Shown here in pieces: positions 1-7,903 of a stretch of 64,000 nt of DNA. The notes beneath the pieces were generated by a model. That model was not told where the DNA came from. It did no database searches and saw only the letters and a list, made by a program, of their open reading frames with translations. Within the stretch, counting starts at the first letter, position 1. Each line of letters begins with the position of its first letter. The translations under genes and the position numbers were made by a program. The DNA is from Chromohalobacter nigrandesensis (GTDB lineage Bacteria; Pseudomonadota; Gammaproteobacteria; Pseudomonadales; Halomonadaceae): the NCBI RefSeq assembly GCF_023061285.1, contig NZ_JAKGAM010000003.1:186001-250000 (forward strand), given 5' to 3'.

Positions 1-1073
1 GCACCGGCCAGCTTGTCTTCCAGCGTGGCGAGATTATCGCCCAGCGCCGACAGCGAGCCCAGCAAGTCGCGCCACTCGTCGCGTCCCTGGGCATGCAGAT
101 TGTTAAGGGATGCGTTGAAATCCTCCAGTGCCTGAGCGCTGGGGCCGTGATCGAAGGGACGATCGAGCAGCAGCGCGCGACTCAAAGCCTTGCAGGCACG
201 CCCTTGCTGATCGAGTAGGCGCTGGGCGCGAAACAGGATGTCATGATGGAAGAACGCCTCGGCCAGCGCGCCATACGGATAATGCGAGGAACTCGCGCGC
301 TCGTGAATATCCTGGGCGATGAAGTAGAGCCGCAGGTAGCGATTGAGTTTACGCCCGCCCCGCTGGCCTTCGAGGCGCCGGAAAATCATCTCCTTGCTCT
401 GGTTGAGCGCCGCCACCACGCGGCCATTCTGCTGGGCCAGCGCCAGACGCTGCTGCTCGATGTCCATCCCTCTCAGCGGCTCGAAAAGCGCCGACTTGAG
501 GCGCAAGTAAACGCCCAGCTCGCGAAAGACGTGCGCCAGGCTCAACTTGAGCGGATGCCGCGAGAACAAGGCGCACCACACCACCGAGATCGCCCCGTAC
601 CAGGCCGCGCCCGAAACCAGTAGCAACGGCTCGCGCCACAGCTCATCCGGCGCCACGCCGCCGTGTTGCTCGAGGCTGATCATGGTGTAGATGGCGAGAA
701 TCAGGGTCGCGGTGGCGATGGTCGCATAACGCTGTCCCACCGCGCCGAGCATGGTCATGCCGAAACTCGATACCCCGAGGCCCAGCGCGAAGATCGCCGG
801 GTGCGCGAACGTCAGCTCCACCGACACTGCGGCGACGGCGAAACACACCAAGGTTACCAGCAATGCCTGCAGTCGCCCTTGCCAAGTATCGTCGGTCTCC
901 GCCAGGGCACTGGCGATGATGCCCAGGAACAGCGGGATCAGCTTGCGCATGTCGTCGAGATACCAGCACAGCGCCATGACGCCGCCCAGAGCGATGAACA
1001 CACGCAAGCTGTAGGCGAAGGACTCCAGGGTCCAGAGGCGTCTGAGCGATTGGGTCAACGACGTCGGTAGCAT
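1..1073 (-). CDS. yccS: YccS-type FUSC-family inner-membrane protein (C-terminus outside window)
   Basis: The reading frame opens at the ATG at 1073 and runs without a stop to the window edge, giving 357 codons of a protein usually about 700 residues long. The N-terminus (MLPTSLTQSLRRLW) leads into several hydrophobic segments in the first 180 residues. These include a stretch containing VGQRYATIATATLILAIYTM, which matches the E. coli YccS pattern GQRYATIA...IAIYTM. Later, IAQDIHERASSSHYPYG is the other YccS-like signature. The family has two blocks of membrane helices separated by cytoplasmic domains and is related to aromatic-acid exporters; its substrate is not established. Only the first membrane block and part of the first soluble region are visible. 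A 6-bp inverted repeat lies upstream at 1105-1121. Confidence 0.85.
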   Translation of the reverse strand, partial: MLPTSLTQSLRRLWTLESFAYSLRVFIALGGVMALCWYLDDMRKLIPLFLGIIASALAETDDTWQGRLQALLVTLVCFAVAAVSVELTFAHPAIFALGLGVSSFGMTMLGAVGQRYATIATATLILAIYTMISLEQHGGVAPDELWREPLLLVSGAAWYGAISVVWCALFSRHPLKLSLAHVFRELGVYLRLKSALFEPLRGMDIEQQRLALAQQNGRVVAALNQSKEMIFRRLEGQRGGRKLNRYLRLYFIAQDIHERASSSHYPYGALAEAFFHHDILFRAQRLLDQQGRACKALSRALLLDRPFDHGPSAQALEDFNASLNNLHAQGRDEWRDLLGSLSALGDNLATLEDKLAG

Positions 1074-1182
1074 ATCTCTCGGTCGGACGGTAACAAGCCA
1101 GAAAGTCGCGTCATGCGCGACACTACGACGTTAGTATAACGAATCCTGTCGAAGCGGGGCGACTTCCGTCGTGCTGCGGATG

Positions 1183-1542
1183 TTAGCGCAGATGCTTGAG
1201 CAGACCTTGCAGGCGCTCCAGGTCGCGCGAGTCGCCGACCAGACGCAGACGACCGCTTTGTAAACCGTCGAAGAACGCACGCGCTGTGGGGCGCTTGAGA
1301 AACGCCACGCCGGCATGGGCATCGCGAAAGCGCAGTTCCAGATCGAGATCGATGGGCAGACCCGGCGCATCCTCGATGGACTCGGGGCGCATACGGTAAT
1401 GGCGTGCGAGGCTGAGGTCCTCGGTGGCGACGCCCCAATCGAAGCGTTGCATGTCCGAGAGCTTCTGCTGAAAACGCGTATTGCGGCGTCGCGCACGCTT
1501 GAGCATGACACCCAATAGCCACAACATCAGACGCAATTTCAT
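1183..1542 (-). CDS. Conserved hypothetical protein, 119 aa
   Basis: I chose the ATG at 1542 because a GAGG lies about seven bases upstream; an in-frame ATG at 1590 has no ribosome binding site. The product starts with a hydrophobic stretch (MKLRLMLWLLGVMLKRARRR) followed by a basic patch. A soluble part follows, ending DGLQSGRLRLVGDSRDLERL. That ending loosely resembles the tail of SCP2-like sterol-carrier folds, where a 'G.L...G' turn precedes the last helix, but I would not name a function from it. It lies between the hup gene and yccS, all on the minus strand. It could be membrane-anchored by the N-terminal segment. Confidence 0.6.
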   Translation of the reverse strand: MKLRLMLWLLGVMLKRARRRNTRFQQKLSDMQRFDWGVATEDLSLARHYRMRPESIEDAPGLPIDLDLELRFRDAHAGVAFLKRPTARAFFDGLQSGRLRLVGDSRDLERLQGLLKHLR

Positions 1543-1586
1543 GCGCGCCTCGATATATAGAAAAAGAAGGGAAAGGAGAAGGAATT

Positions 1587-1630
1587 GCACGGAGCGTCGG
1601 TGAAGAACGGATGATCCGAACGCTCCGTGC
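1587..1630 (-). terminator. Hairpin downstream of hupA
   Basis: A perfect 10-base inverted repeat (GCACGGAGCG at 1587-1596 and its complement at 1621-1630) lies just after the hupA stop. TCGG (1597-1600) and CCGA (1616-1619) can add four inner pairs. In the minus-strand direction the stem is followed by a pyrimidine-rich stretch rather than a pure T run, so it may be a weak terminator or a 3'-end stabilising hairpin. Confidence 0.45.
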
Positions 1631-1636
1631 CGTCAC

Positions 1637-1909
1637 TCACTTCACGGCATCCTTGAGCGCCTTGCCGGGCTTGAATGCCACAGTCTTGCTTGCCGGAATG
1701 GTCAACGGCTTACCTGTCTGCGGATTCTTGCCGGTACGCGCGGCACGCTCGCGTACGGTGAAGGCACCGAACCCGATCAGCGAGACGTCCTGGCCCTTGG
1801 AGACGGTATCCGTGATTTCATCGAGAATGACATTAAGGACCTGACTAGCCTTGTCCTTGGAAAGATCGGCACGCTCGGCGATCGCCGCGGCGAGTTCTGG
1901 CTTGCGCAT
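1637..1909 (-). CDS. hupA: DNA-binding protein HU
   Basis: A 90-residue histone-like protein of the HU/IHF family, which bends and compacts DNA as a dimer. It begins MRKPELAAAIAERADLS and carries the family signature GFGAFTVRERAARTGKNPQT, which forms the base of the DNA-embracing beta arm. It ends in the usual basic tail FKPGKALKDAVK. The start at 1909 is set by a strong AGGAGG six bases upstream, and the length is exactly that of HU. In Pseudomonas a HU gene also sits near the rubredoxin reductase and ubiCA genes, so this copy probably corresponds to that hupA-type gene. It is transcribed alone, with the hairpin at 1587-1630 behind it. Confidence 0.95.
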   Translation of the reverse strand: MRKPELAAAIAERADLSKDKASQVLNVILDEITDTVSKGQDVSLIGFGAFTVRERAARTGKNPQTGKPLTIPASKTVAFKPGKALKDAVK

Positions 1910-2059
1910 AAAGCCCTCCTGGTTTGGCAACGAATACGACACCTCTTTGATGTCGCTTGTTGTTTTTCAATGAGTGAAACGCACGCCACGCCCTCGGCGC
2001 AGCGCTGATACTACCCACCTACTGCGCCAGACCGGTACCCACCGGCAAGGCGACCTAAG

Positions 2060-3220
2060 CTAGGGTAGCAACGGTGGGGCGACCCGCGCCAGCTCGACTT
2101 TCCGTCGTACGCTGGCCCCTGTCAATGCAAACCCCAGCAAATGGCCGTTTTCATCCTCGGCAAGCGCGCTGAGATCGACGCCTTCACCCTCGATCCGCCA
2201 GCGCGCCGGCGCCTGGCGCGGCGGCAACGCCACCACCGGACATGACGGCGTCTTGACCAGCACCGGCCAGGCGCCGTAGGCGACCGGCGTCGGTGCCTCG
2301 GTCAGCGTTGCCGCCAGCGCCTTGGCACAGGCCTGAAGCGGCTGCACGTACATGGCGTTGAGCCCCGCCACGCAGGCGCAATCGCCCAGTGCATGGATGC
2401 CGGGCTGCGCGGTCGCCAGGTAGCGATCCGTTTGGATGCCGGCCTCGGAGATCGCGAGGCCAGCGGCTTCGGCCAGTGCGGTACGCGGCGCAAGCCCCGT
2501 GGCGATCAATACCAGATCGGCGGACAATACGTCGCCATCGTCGAGCACCAACGAGACTGCCTCATCGTCACGCCGGAGCTGCATGAGGCTACGTCCCAGG
2601 CGTAGCTCGGCGCCTGCCTTGCCCAACGCGGTCCCCAGCACCTGGCCCAGCGGCGGCGGCAGAAGACGCGCCAGCGGCGTTTGCTCGGGGGCGACGAGCG
2701 CCACGCGATGCCCTCCGGCAAGCAGGTCGTCGGCGAATTCGCAGCCCACCAGCCCGGCACCGACGATCGCCACGCGCGCGGCACCGCCATGGCGCGACAA
2801 GGCAGCCTGGAAGCGCCGATAGTCGTCGAGATCGTTGATGGTAAAGACGCGATCGCGCACGTCGTCAGACACCGTGAAGGGCGCGCTGGGTGCAGCCCCG
2901 GTGGCCAATACCAGGTCGCCGTAGGGCAGGTTTTCCGCGCCGATGGCAAGCGTCTGTGTTTGCGGGTCGATACCATCGACCCGCGTGTGTGTGCGCATCG
3001 TCATCTGGAGCGCATCGGCCACGTCGATGGGGGAGCGCATCGCCAAACGCTCGGGTGGCATGCTCTTGGCGAAGCCCGTGGACAACAGCGGTTTCGAATA
3101 GTCATCGCCACTATCGGCGGTGATCAGGGTGATGGCGCGCCGTGCATCGCGGGCACGCACCTGCCGGGCCAGGCCCAGGCCGGCCATGCCGCTGCCGACG
3201 ATGATCAAAGGGTCGCTCAT
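2060..3220 (-). CDS. rubB: Rubredoxin-NAD(+) reductase, FAD-dependent
   Basis: A 386-residue pyridine-nucleotide-disulfide-type oxidoreductase. The N-terminal FAD-binding motif is IIVGSGMAGLGLARQVR. The second, NAD-binding Rossmann fold has VAIVGAGLVGCEFADDL near residue 150, and the FAD-binding signature IHALGDCACV lies near residue 275. The sequence DYSKPLLSTGFAKS is typical of rubredoxin reductases, which pass electrons from NADH to rubredoxin for alkane hydroxylases or oxygen/superoxide detoxification. In Pseudomonas rubredoxin genes lie beside it; here neither flank holds a CxxC-type small protein. The upstream 97 bases contain a 15-bp tandem repeat. Ferredoxin or nitrite-type reductases of the same fold are the alternative. 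Confidence 0.87.
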   Translation of the reverse strand: MSDPLIIVGSGMAGLGLARQVRARDARRAITLITADSGDDYSKPLLSTGFAKSMPPERLAMRSPIDVADALQMTMRTHTRVDGIDPQTQTLAIGAENLPYGDLVLATGAAPSAPFTVSDDVRDRVFTINDLDDYRRFQAALSRHGGAARVAIVGAGLVGCEFADDLLAGGHRVALVAPEQTPLARLLPPPLGQVLGTALGKAGAELRLGRSLMQLRRDDEAVSLVLDDGDVLSADLVLIATGLAPRTALAEAAGLAISEAGIQTDRYLATAQPGIHALGDCACVAGLNAMYVQPLQACAKALAATLTEAPTPVAYGAWPVLVKTPSCPVVALPPRQAPARWRIEGEGVDLSALAEDENGHLLGFALTGASVRRKVELARVAPPLLP

Positions 3221-3270
3221 GGGCGCCTCGTGCTACGCATGACAGAAGGGTGACGACGCGGCGATACGAC

Positions 3271-3300
3271 ACGCGGACGTCGCAAACGCGGACGTCGCAA
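3271..3300. repeat. 15-bp tandem direct repeat in the rubB-ubiC divergent promoter region
   Basis: The unit ACGCGGACGTCGCAA occurs twice head to tail with no mismatch, at 3271-3285 and 3286-3300. It lies between the divergent starts of rubB and ubiC. It could be a duplicated regulator site or a slippage product. Confidence 0.8.
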
Positions 3301-3353
3301 TAGCGCATCGTACACGCATGATACACTCATATACTTTAAGCCTGATTTTACGC

Positions 3354-3902
3354 ATGACACACAACCGTTTCAGCGTTGGCCCACACTGGCTGCCTGCCGC
3401 CGCCCAGCGCCCCCACATGAGTCCCGCCTGGTGGCGCTGGGTGGCCTCGCGCGACTCGCTGACCGCCCGCTTGTGTACCGCCAGTACGCAACCCTTTAAA
3501 GTACGGCTGCTCACCCAGGGAATCAGCCGGCCCCGACGCGACGAGGCCCGAGCGCTGGGGCTCGACCCCCGAGCCCGTATCTGGCGACGCGAGGTCATGC
3601 TGATGCTCGGCGAAACACCTTGGGTCGCGGCCCGCTCGGTGGCCCCGCTGGCGTCGCTTCATGGCGCGCGCCTGCAGTCGCTGGGAACACGTTCGCTGGG
3701 CAGTTGGCTGTTTCGCCAGCCCGGCCTCGAACGCGGCCCTATCGAGATCATTCGCGCACCAGCCCCCTCGCTTGTCACGGCGTACGGTCATGCCGCGCCG
3801 TGGGGACGGCGCTCGATCCTGCGTCTGGGCCGCACGTCGATTCTCGTCCAGGAATTCTTCCTCGACGCCATGGCCACTGACCTCGCGCTGCCATCGCGCT
3901 AA
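3354..3902 (+). CDS. ubiC: Chorismate lyase (chorismate--pyruvate lyase)
   Basis: UbiC splits chorismate into 4-hydroxybenzoate and pyruvate, the first committed step of ubiquinone synthesis in the cytoplasm. The 182-residue product has the family landmarks: an N-terminal WLPAAAQRPHMSP, the substrate-arginine region TQGISRPRRDEARALGL, WRREVMLM, and the C-terminal TSILVQEFFLDAM in which the glutamate is the expected catalytic residue. Two in-frame ATGs exist at 3318 and 3354, neither with a strong ribosome binding site. I prefer 3354 because the extra 12 residues are not family-like. ubiA follows 84 bases downstream, so the two steps of the pathway are adjacent and probably co-transcribed. Confidence 0.9.
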   Translation: MTHNRFSVGPHWLPAAAQRPHMSPAWWRWVASRDSLTARLCTASTQPFKVRLLTQGISRPRRDEARALGLDPRARIWRREVMLMLGETPWVAARSVAPLASLHGARLQSLGTRSLGSWLFRQPGLERGPIEIIRAPAPSLVTAYGHAAPWGRRSILRLGRTSILVQEFFLDAMATDLALPSR

Positions 3903-3926
3903 GCTGGCCGCTCACATTTCCATAGG

Positions 3927-3983
3927 CACGTTGCTTTTTCACAGACACGTTGCTATTTCACAGGCACGTTTTCATAGGAGAGC
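3927..3983 (+). repeat. 19-bp periodic repeat in the ubiC-ubiA gap
   Basis: Units starting at 3927, 3946 and 3965 repeat with an exact 19-base period. The first two (CACGTTGCTTTTTCACAG and CACGTTGCTATTTCACAG) differ by one base. The third keeps CACGTT and then degenerates into the ubiA ribosome binding site. It probably arose by slippage. Confidence 0.75.
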
Positions 3984-3986
3984 CCG

Positions 3987-4880
3987 ATGTCCGCCGATTC
4001 ATCCGAGGCCGCACGCCCCATGGGCCTGGCCCGTGTACCGGACTTCCTGCGCCTGACCCGCCTGAACCGGCCCATCGGCACCTGGCTTCTGATGTGGCCG
4101 ACGCTGTGGGCGCTATGGCTGGCGGCCGAGGGCGTGCCCGAACGTGGCACGCTGCTGATCTTCGTCGTCGGCGTGTATGTGATGCGTGCCGCCGGCTGCG
4201 TGGTCAACGACTACGCCGATCGGCATTTCGATGGCCACGTCAAGCGCACACGTGACCGGCCACTGGCTACCGGGCGCATCTCCGAGAAGGAAGCCAAGGT
4301 CACTTTCGCGGTACTGGTAGCGATCGCCTTCGGCCTGGTCTGCCTGACTAACCTGCCCACCGTGCTGCTGTCATTCGCAGCACTGGCGCTGGCGGCCACT
4401 TACCCGTTCATGAAGCGCTATACGCACTTCCCCCAGGTGGTGCTGGGCGCGGCTTTCTCGTGGGGCATTCCCATGGCGTTCATGGCCATTCAACGCCAGG
4501 TACCGCTCGAGGCGTGGTTGCTGTTGGCCGCCAATGTCGTCTGGACGGTGGCCTACGACACCGAATACGCCATCGTCGACCGCGACGACGACCTCAAGGT
4601 GGGCATCAAGTCCACAGCGGTGTTGTTCGGCCGCGCCGATCGGCTGATCATCGGGCTGTTGCAGGCGCTGACCATCGCGCTGCTCGCCTGGGTCGGCCTG
4701 CGTCTGGCGCTTGGCGGCTTCTTCTGGCTGGGGCTGGCCGCCATGGTGGCGATCTTCGTCTACCAGCACTATTTGATTCGCCATCGCGAGCGCGATCCAT
4801 GCTTCCGCGCCTTTCTCAACAATCATTGGGCCGGGCTGGTGGCCTTCGCAGGTATCGCCCTGTCGTTATGGCCTATGTGA
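3987..4880 (+). CDS. ubiA: 4-hydroxybenzoate polyprenyltransferase
   Basis: UbiA is an integral inner-membrane enzyme that attaches the polyprenyl tail to 4-hydroxybenzoate, the second step of ubiquinone synthesis. The 297-residue sequence has about eight to nine hydrophobic segments. Both metal-diphosphate-binding Asp-rich motifs are present: [20 protein letters not shown] near residue 73, and [20 protein letters not shown] near residue 190. The start at 3987 follows TAGGAGAG at good spacing. The length equals the bacterial family norm. It is downstream of ubiC. The 3' flank leads directly into the phoB promoter with no obvious terminator. Confidence 0.96.
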   Translation: MSADSSEAARPMGLARVPDFLRLTRLNRPIGTWLLMWPTLWALWLAAEGVPERGTLLIFVVGVYVMRAAGCVVNDYADRHFDGHVKRTRDRPLATGRISEKEAKVTFAVLVAIAFGLVCLTNLPTVLLSFAALALAATYPFMKRYTHFPQVVLGAAFSWGIPMAFMAIQRQVPLEAWLLLAANVVWTVAYDTEYAIVDRDDDLKVGIKSTAVLFGRADRLIIGLLQALTIALLAWVGLRLALGGFFWLGLAAMVAIFVYQHYLIRHRERDPCFRAFLNNHWAGLVAFAGIALSLWPM

Positions 4881-4908
4881 TGCTATGAGCTATAGGTAAA
4901 GAGTACGA

Positions 4909-4942
4909 TTGTCACGAAGCTGTCACATTAGCGCGTTGTAAT
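4909..4942 (+). promoter_or_regulatory. Pho box and -10 element of the phoBR promoter
   Basis: TTGTCAC-GAAG-CTGTCAC at 4909-4926 is two 7-base half sites with an 11-base period, matching the PhoB consensus CTGTCAT-n4-CTGTCAT in 12 of 14 half-site positions. Ten bases downstream is TGTAAT (4937-4942), a good -10 hexamer. In PhoB-activated promoters the Pho box replaces the -35 at this spacing, so phoBR is probably autoregulated. Confidence 0.8.
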
Positions 4943-4959
4943 CGTCATGCTGATGTCAT
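4942..4959 (+). promoter_or_regulatory. Second Pho-box-like site upstream of phoB
   Basis: TCGTCAT-GCTG-ATGTCAT has the same 11-base period, with 5 of 7 and 6 of 7 half-site matches. It starts exactly 33 bases (three repeat periods) after the first Pho box, so it lies on the same face of the DNA helix. It overlaps the -10 element and early transcript of the first promoter. Confidence 0.5.
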
Positions 4960-5004
4960 TCATGAGTGATTCGCTGCATCGCGATCCGCAAGAGGCCCAC
5001 GCCC

Positions 5005-5694
5005 ATGACCGCCAAGACCGTGCTCATCGTCGATGACGAGGCGTCCATCCGCGAAATGATCGCGGTGGCGCTGGAAATGGCCGACTACCGCGTGCTGGAA
5101 GCCGACAACGCTCAGACGGCGCATGCCATGGTAGTCGACGATCAACCCGACCTGGTGCTGCTGGACTGGATGATGCCCGGCACCAGCGGCATCGAACTGG
5201 CACGGCGTCTCAAGCGCGACACCGCCACCGCCGAGTTGCCGATCATCCTGCTCACCGCCAAGAGCGAGGAGGACAACAAGATCCAGGGGCTGGAAGCCGG
5301 TGCCGACGATTACATCACCAAGCCGTTCTCGCCGCGGGAATTGGTGGCACGCCTCAAGGCCGTGCTGCGACGCGCCACACCCACCGGGGTCGAAGACACG
5401 GTGGAAATCGACGGCTTGCGTCTCGACCCCGTAAGCCACCGGGTCAGCGCCAACGGCGAGGCGCTGGACGTGGGCCCCACCGAGTATCGGCTCCTGCAAT
5501 TCTTCATGACCCATCAGGAGCGTGCCTACACCCGTAGCCAGTTGCTCGACCAGGTCTGGGGTGGCAATGTCTATGTCGAGGAGCGTACCGTCGATGTGCA
5601 TATACGCCGCCTGCGCCGGGCGCTCGGCGATGATCACCAACACCTCATTCAGACGGTACGCGGCACCGGTTATCGCTTCTCCACCAAGGAGTAG
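5005..5694 (+). CDS. phoB: Phosphate regulon response regulator PhoB
   Basis: A 229-residue OmpR-family response regulator. The receiver domain (about 1-120) has the acidic pair D10/D11, the phosphoacceptor Asp54 in LVLLDWMMPG, and the conserved Lys in DDYITKPFSP. The winged-helix DNA-binding domain (about 130-225) ends HIRRLRRALGDD...VRGTGYRFS. When phosphorylated by PhoR under phosphate limitation it binds Pho boxes and recruits sigma-70 polymerase. The ATG at 5005 has AGAGG nine bases upstream; an earlier in-frame codon lies within the promoter. phoR follows five bases after the stop, so the two form an operon. Confidence 0.97.
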   Translation: MTAKTVLIVDDEASIREMIAVALEMADYRVLEADNAQTAHAMVVDDQPDLVLLDWMMPGTSGIELARRLKRDTATAELPIILLTAKSEEDNKIQGLEAGADDYITKPFSPRELVARLKAVLRRATPTGVEDTVEIDGLRLDPVSHRVSANGEALDVGPTEYRLLQFFMTHQERAYTRSQLLDQVWGGNVYVEERTVDVHIRRLRRALGDDHQHLIQTVRGTGYRFSTKE

Positions 5695-5699
5695 CGCAC

Positions 5700-7019
5700 G
5701 TGTACTATTGGACCAATGAACTCTGGCGTCTGGCGTATCTCGTCATCGGTCTGGGTGTCTTCGGATGGCTCTTCGGCGAACCCGGCTGGGGGCTGGCCGC
5801 CGGTCTGGGCCTCTACGTCTACCTGCACCTGCGCCACTTGCGCGCCCTGTATGTCTGGCTGACCCAGCATCCTAATGACACCCCGCCCGTGGGCGCCGGG
5901 GTCTGGGGCGACCTGTTCGACCGCCTCTACAAGTATCAGAAGATCCAGCGTCAATCGCAGGCCCGCTTGCGCGACATCATCCGTCGCGTGCAGGACTCCT
6001 GCGAGGCGATGCGCGATGCCGTGGTCATGCTCGACCGACACGGCGACCTGGAATGGTGGAACAGCGCCGCGGGCCAGATGCTCGGCTTTCAAACGCCCCA
6101 TGACCGTGGCCAGCACATCACCAATTTCCTGCGCGACCCGCGCTTTGTCGCCTATTTCAATGCCCGCGATTACCGCGAACCGCTGACCCTGGCCTCGCCG
6201 CTACGCGATGACGTGACGCTGCAATACCAAATCACGCTGTTCGGCGACAACGAACGCCTGGTCATGGCGCGCGACATCTCGCGACTGCATCGTCTCGAAC
6301 AGATGCGGCGCGACTTCGTGGCCAATGTGTCGCATGAGCTGCGTACCCCGCTCACCGTGTTGACCGGTTATCTCGAGACCTATATCGATCAGGCCGACCA
6401 ACTGCCGCCGCGCTGGCAGCGCGGCCTCGGCCAAATGCAGGAACAGACCCAACGCATGCAGAACCTGGTCGAGGATCTACTGCTATTGTCGAAGCTGGAA
6501 ACCGACCAGACCCGCGACGACCCGGCCCCGCTGGACATGGCCACGCTGCTGGAAAACATTCGCGACGACGCCACCAATCTCTGCGCTGGCAGTCATGCGA
6601 TAGCCCTGGACATCCACACCACCGACCGTCTGCTGGGTGACGCAGGCGAGATGCACAGCGCCGTTTCCAACCTGGTCTTCAATGCCGTGCGTTACACCCC
6701 ACCGGGGAGCACCGTCACATTGCGCTGGAAGGCCTGGAAGGAGGGTGCCGCAGTGGAGGTCGAGGACGACGGCGACGGTATCGACCCCGTGCACCTGCCA
6801 CGCCTCACCGAACGCTTCTATCGCGTCGACAAGGGGCGCAGCGCCGCCAATGGCGGCACCGGGTTGGGCCTGGCCATCGTCAAGCATGTGTTGCTGCGCC
6901 ACGATGCGCATCTCGATATCGACAGCCACCCCGGCCAGGGCGCGCTTTTCCGCTGTGTTTTCCCCGCCACGCGCGTGCGCGCCGTCCCCGAAGAACGGCG
7001 TGCCGTGGGTAGCGACTGA
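5700..7019 (+). CDS. phoR: Phosphate regulon sensor histidine kinase PhoR
   Basis: A 439-residue membrane sensor kinase. Its start is the GTG at 5700, preceded by AAGGAG. The N-terminus holds one or two hydrophobic helices (residues about 10-45) and no large periplasmic domain, as expected for PhoR, which senses through the Pst transporter and PhoU. A PAS region follows at about 95-190. The dimerisation/phosphoacceptor motif FVANVSHELRTPLT carries His212. The ATPase domain has N-box NAVRYTPPG and G-box GGTGLGLAIVKH. It phosphorylates PhoB and dephosphorylates it when phosphate is plentiful. Confidence 0.97.
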   Translation: MYYWTNELWRLAYLVIGLGVFGWLFGEPGWGLAAGLGLYVYLHLRHLRALYVWLTQHPNDTPPVGAGVWGDLFDRLYKYQKIQRQSQARLRDIIRRVQDSCEAMRDAVVMLDRHGDLEWWNSAAGQMLGFQTPHDRGQHITNFLRDPRFVAYFNARDYREPLTLASPLRDDVTLQYQITLFGDNERLVMARDISRLHRLEQMRRDFVANVSHELRTPLTVLTGYLETYIDQADQLPPRWQRGLGQMQEQTQRMQNLVEDLLLLSKLETDQTRDDPAPLDMATLLENIRDDATNLCAGSHAIALDIHTTDRLLGDAGEMHSAVSNLVFNAVRYTPPGSTVTLRWKAWKEGAAVEVEDDGDGIDPVHLPRLTERFYRVDKGRSAANGGTGLGLAIVKHVLLRHDAHLDIDSHPGQGALFRCVFPATRVRAVPEERRAVGSD

Positions 7020-7049
7020 GCATTGTCAGAAAAACACCCACTCGACATA

Positions 7050-7809
7050 TCAGCCGTTGACGACGCGCCGTGGCGGTTGGGGTTCGGCCTTCTCGCGACA
7101 TGCCAACGGGCAGTTGCCGCAGTAGCCGAGTCCGGGGAGAAGATAGCGAATGCAGCAGACACGCCGCGTGCGTTCGATGTCGCCCGCGCTGTTTTCACGA
7201 TAGCGAATGGGGCGAAACAGCGGGTTGCGCTTGCCATCGGCCAATTCCCGCAGAGTCATCAGACGCCCCCCCCGTATCGGCCCGCGCCTGGGCACCTGGC
7301 AAGGTGTAGAGCTGGGAGATGAGGTAGTCATAGTAATGGCCGAGGTTGCCCCACAGTGCGCGGGGCGCGATGCCGGTATGTTCGGCCATGCAGGCCATCG
7401 CCGGTCCCCAGGTATCGCGTATCAGCGGCAGAAAGCGCTCCTCGGCCTGAGTGGCGACGAGCGGTGTGCCGGTGTCTTCGACGACCAGCGCCTCGACGAG
7501 CATATCCTCGCCGAGTACCAACCCCAGCCGCGACAGTTCGAGCGGTAATTGTCGCTCCGCCAGCAGGTTATATGCCGCCCCCAGATAGGTGGTAAGCGCC
7601 AGGAAATACTTCGACCATAGCGAAATCACGGCGCGCGAATCGCCATGCTGATGCTCGGCGCCATAACGCTTGAGGATCTGCGTCATGCCGGGCTCGGAGA
7701 ACACATCTCGCGCCGCCCAGGTCGTTGCGGGCGCCTGGTCCCAGGTAACCAGCTTGCGATCCATCCCTTTCAAGGGACCGGCATAGAACCGATCGAGCAA
7801 CACTGACAT
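7050..7809 (-). pseudogene. fhuF: FhuF-like siderophore-iron reductase, frameshifted at a G8 tract
   Basis: Read from the ATG at 7809 (AGGAAAG upstream), the minus strand encodes the N-terminal part of a FhuF-like protein: MSVLLDRFYAGPLKGMDRKL, then LWSKYFLALTTYLGAAYNLL and WGNLGHYYDYLISQLY. Near 7270 the frame enters a run of eight G and afterwards reads non-family sequence to a stop at 7195. The next frame continues the protein immediately after the run (RLMTLRELADGKRNPLFRP) and contains the family's C-terminal iron-sulfur motif CC-x10-C-x2-C (codons 7110-7162), ending at 7050. Removing one G joins the halves into a 252-residue protein, close to E. coli FhuF (about 260). FhuF reduces ferric siderophores in the cytoplasm to release iron. 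It lies 94 bases behind the siderophore receptor. A sequencing error, a true null allele or phase variation are all possible. Confidence 0.82.
7266..7273 (-). repeat. Homopolymer G8 (C8 on plus strand) inside fhuF
   Basis: Eight consecutive C on the plus strand sit exactly at the point where the two fhuF frames must be joined. Seven G would restore one open frame; eight leaves it broken. Confidence 0.9.
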
Positions 7810-7903
7810 CGAAAGCTTTCCTGTGGCGAGGCCAAGTGGCAGGCGTGGGCCAGATACCCACGCCAAAAAGCGTAAATGAAAACCACTCGCGACTCAATCG
7901 TGC

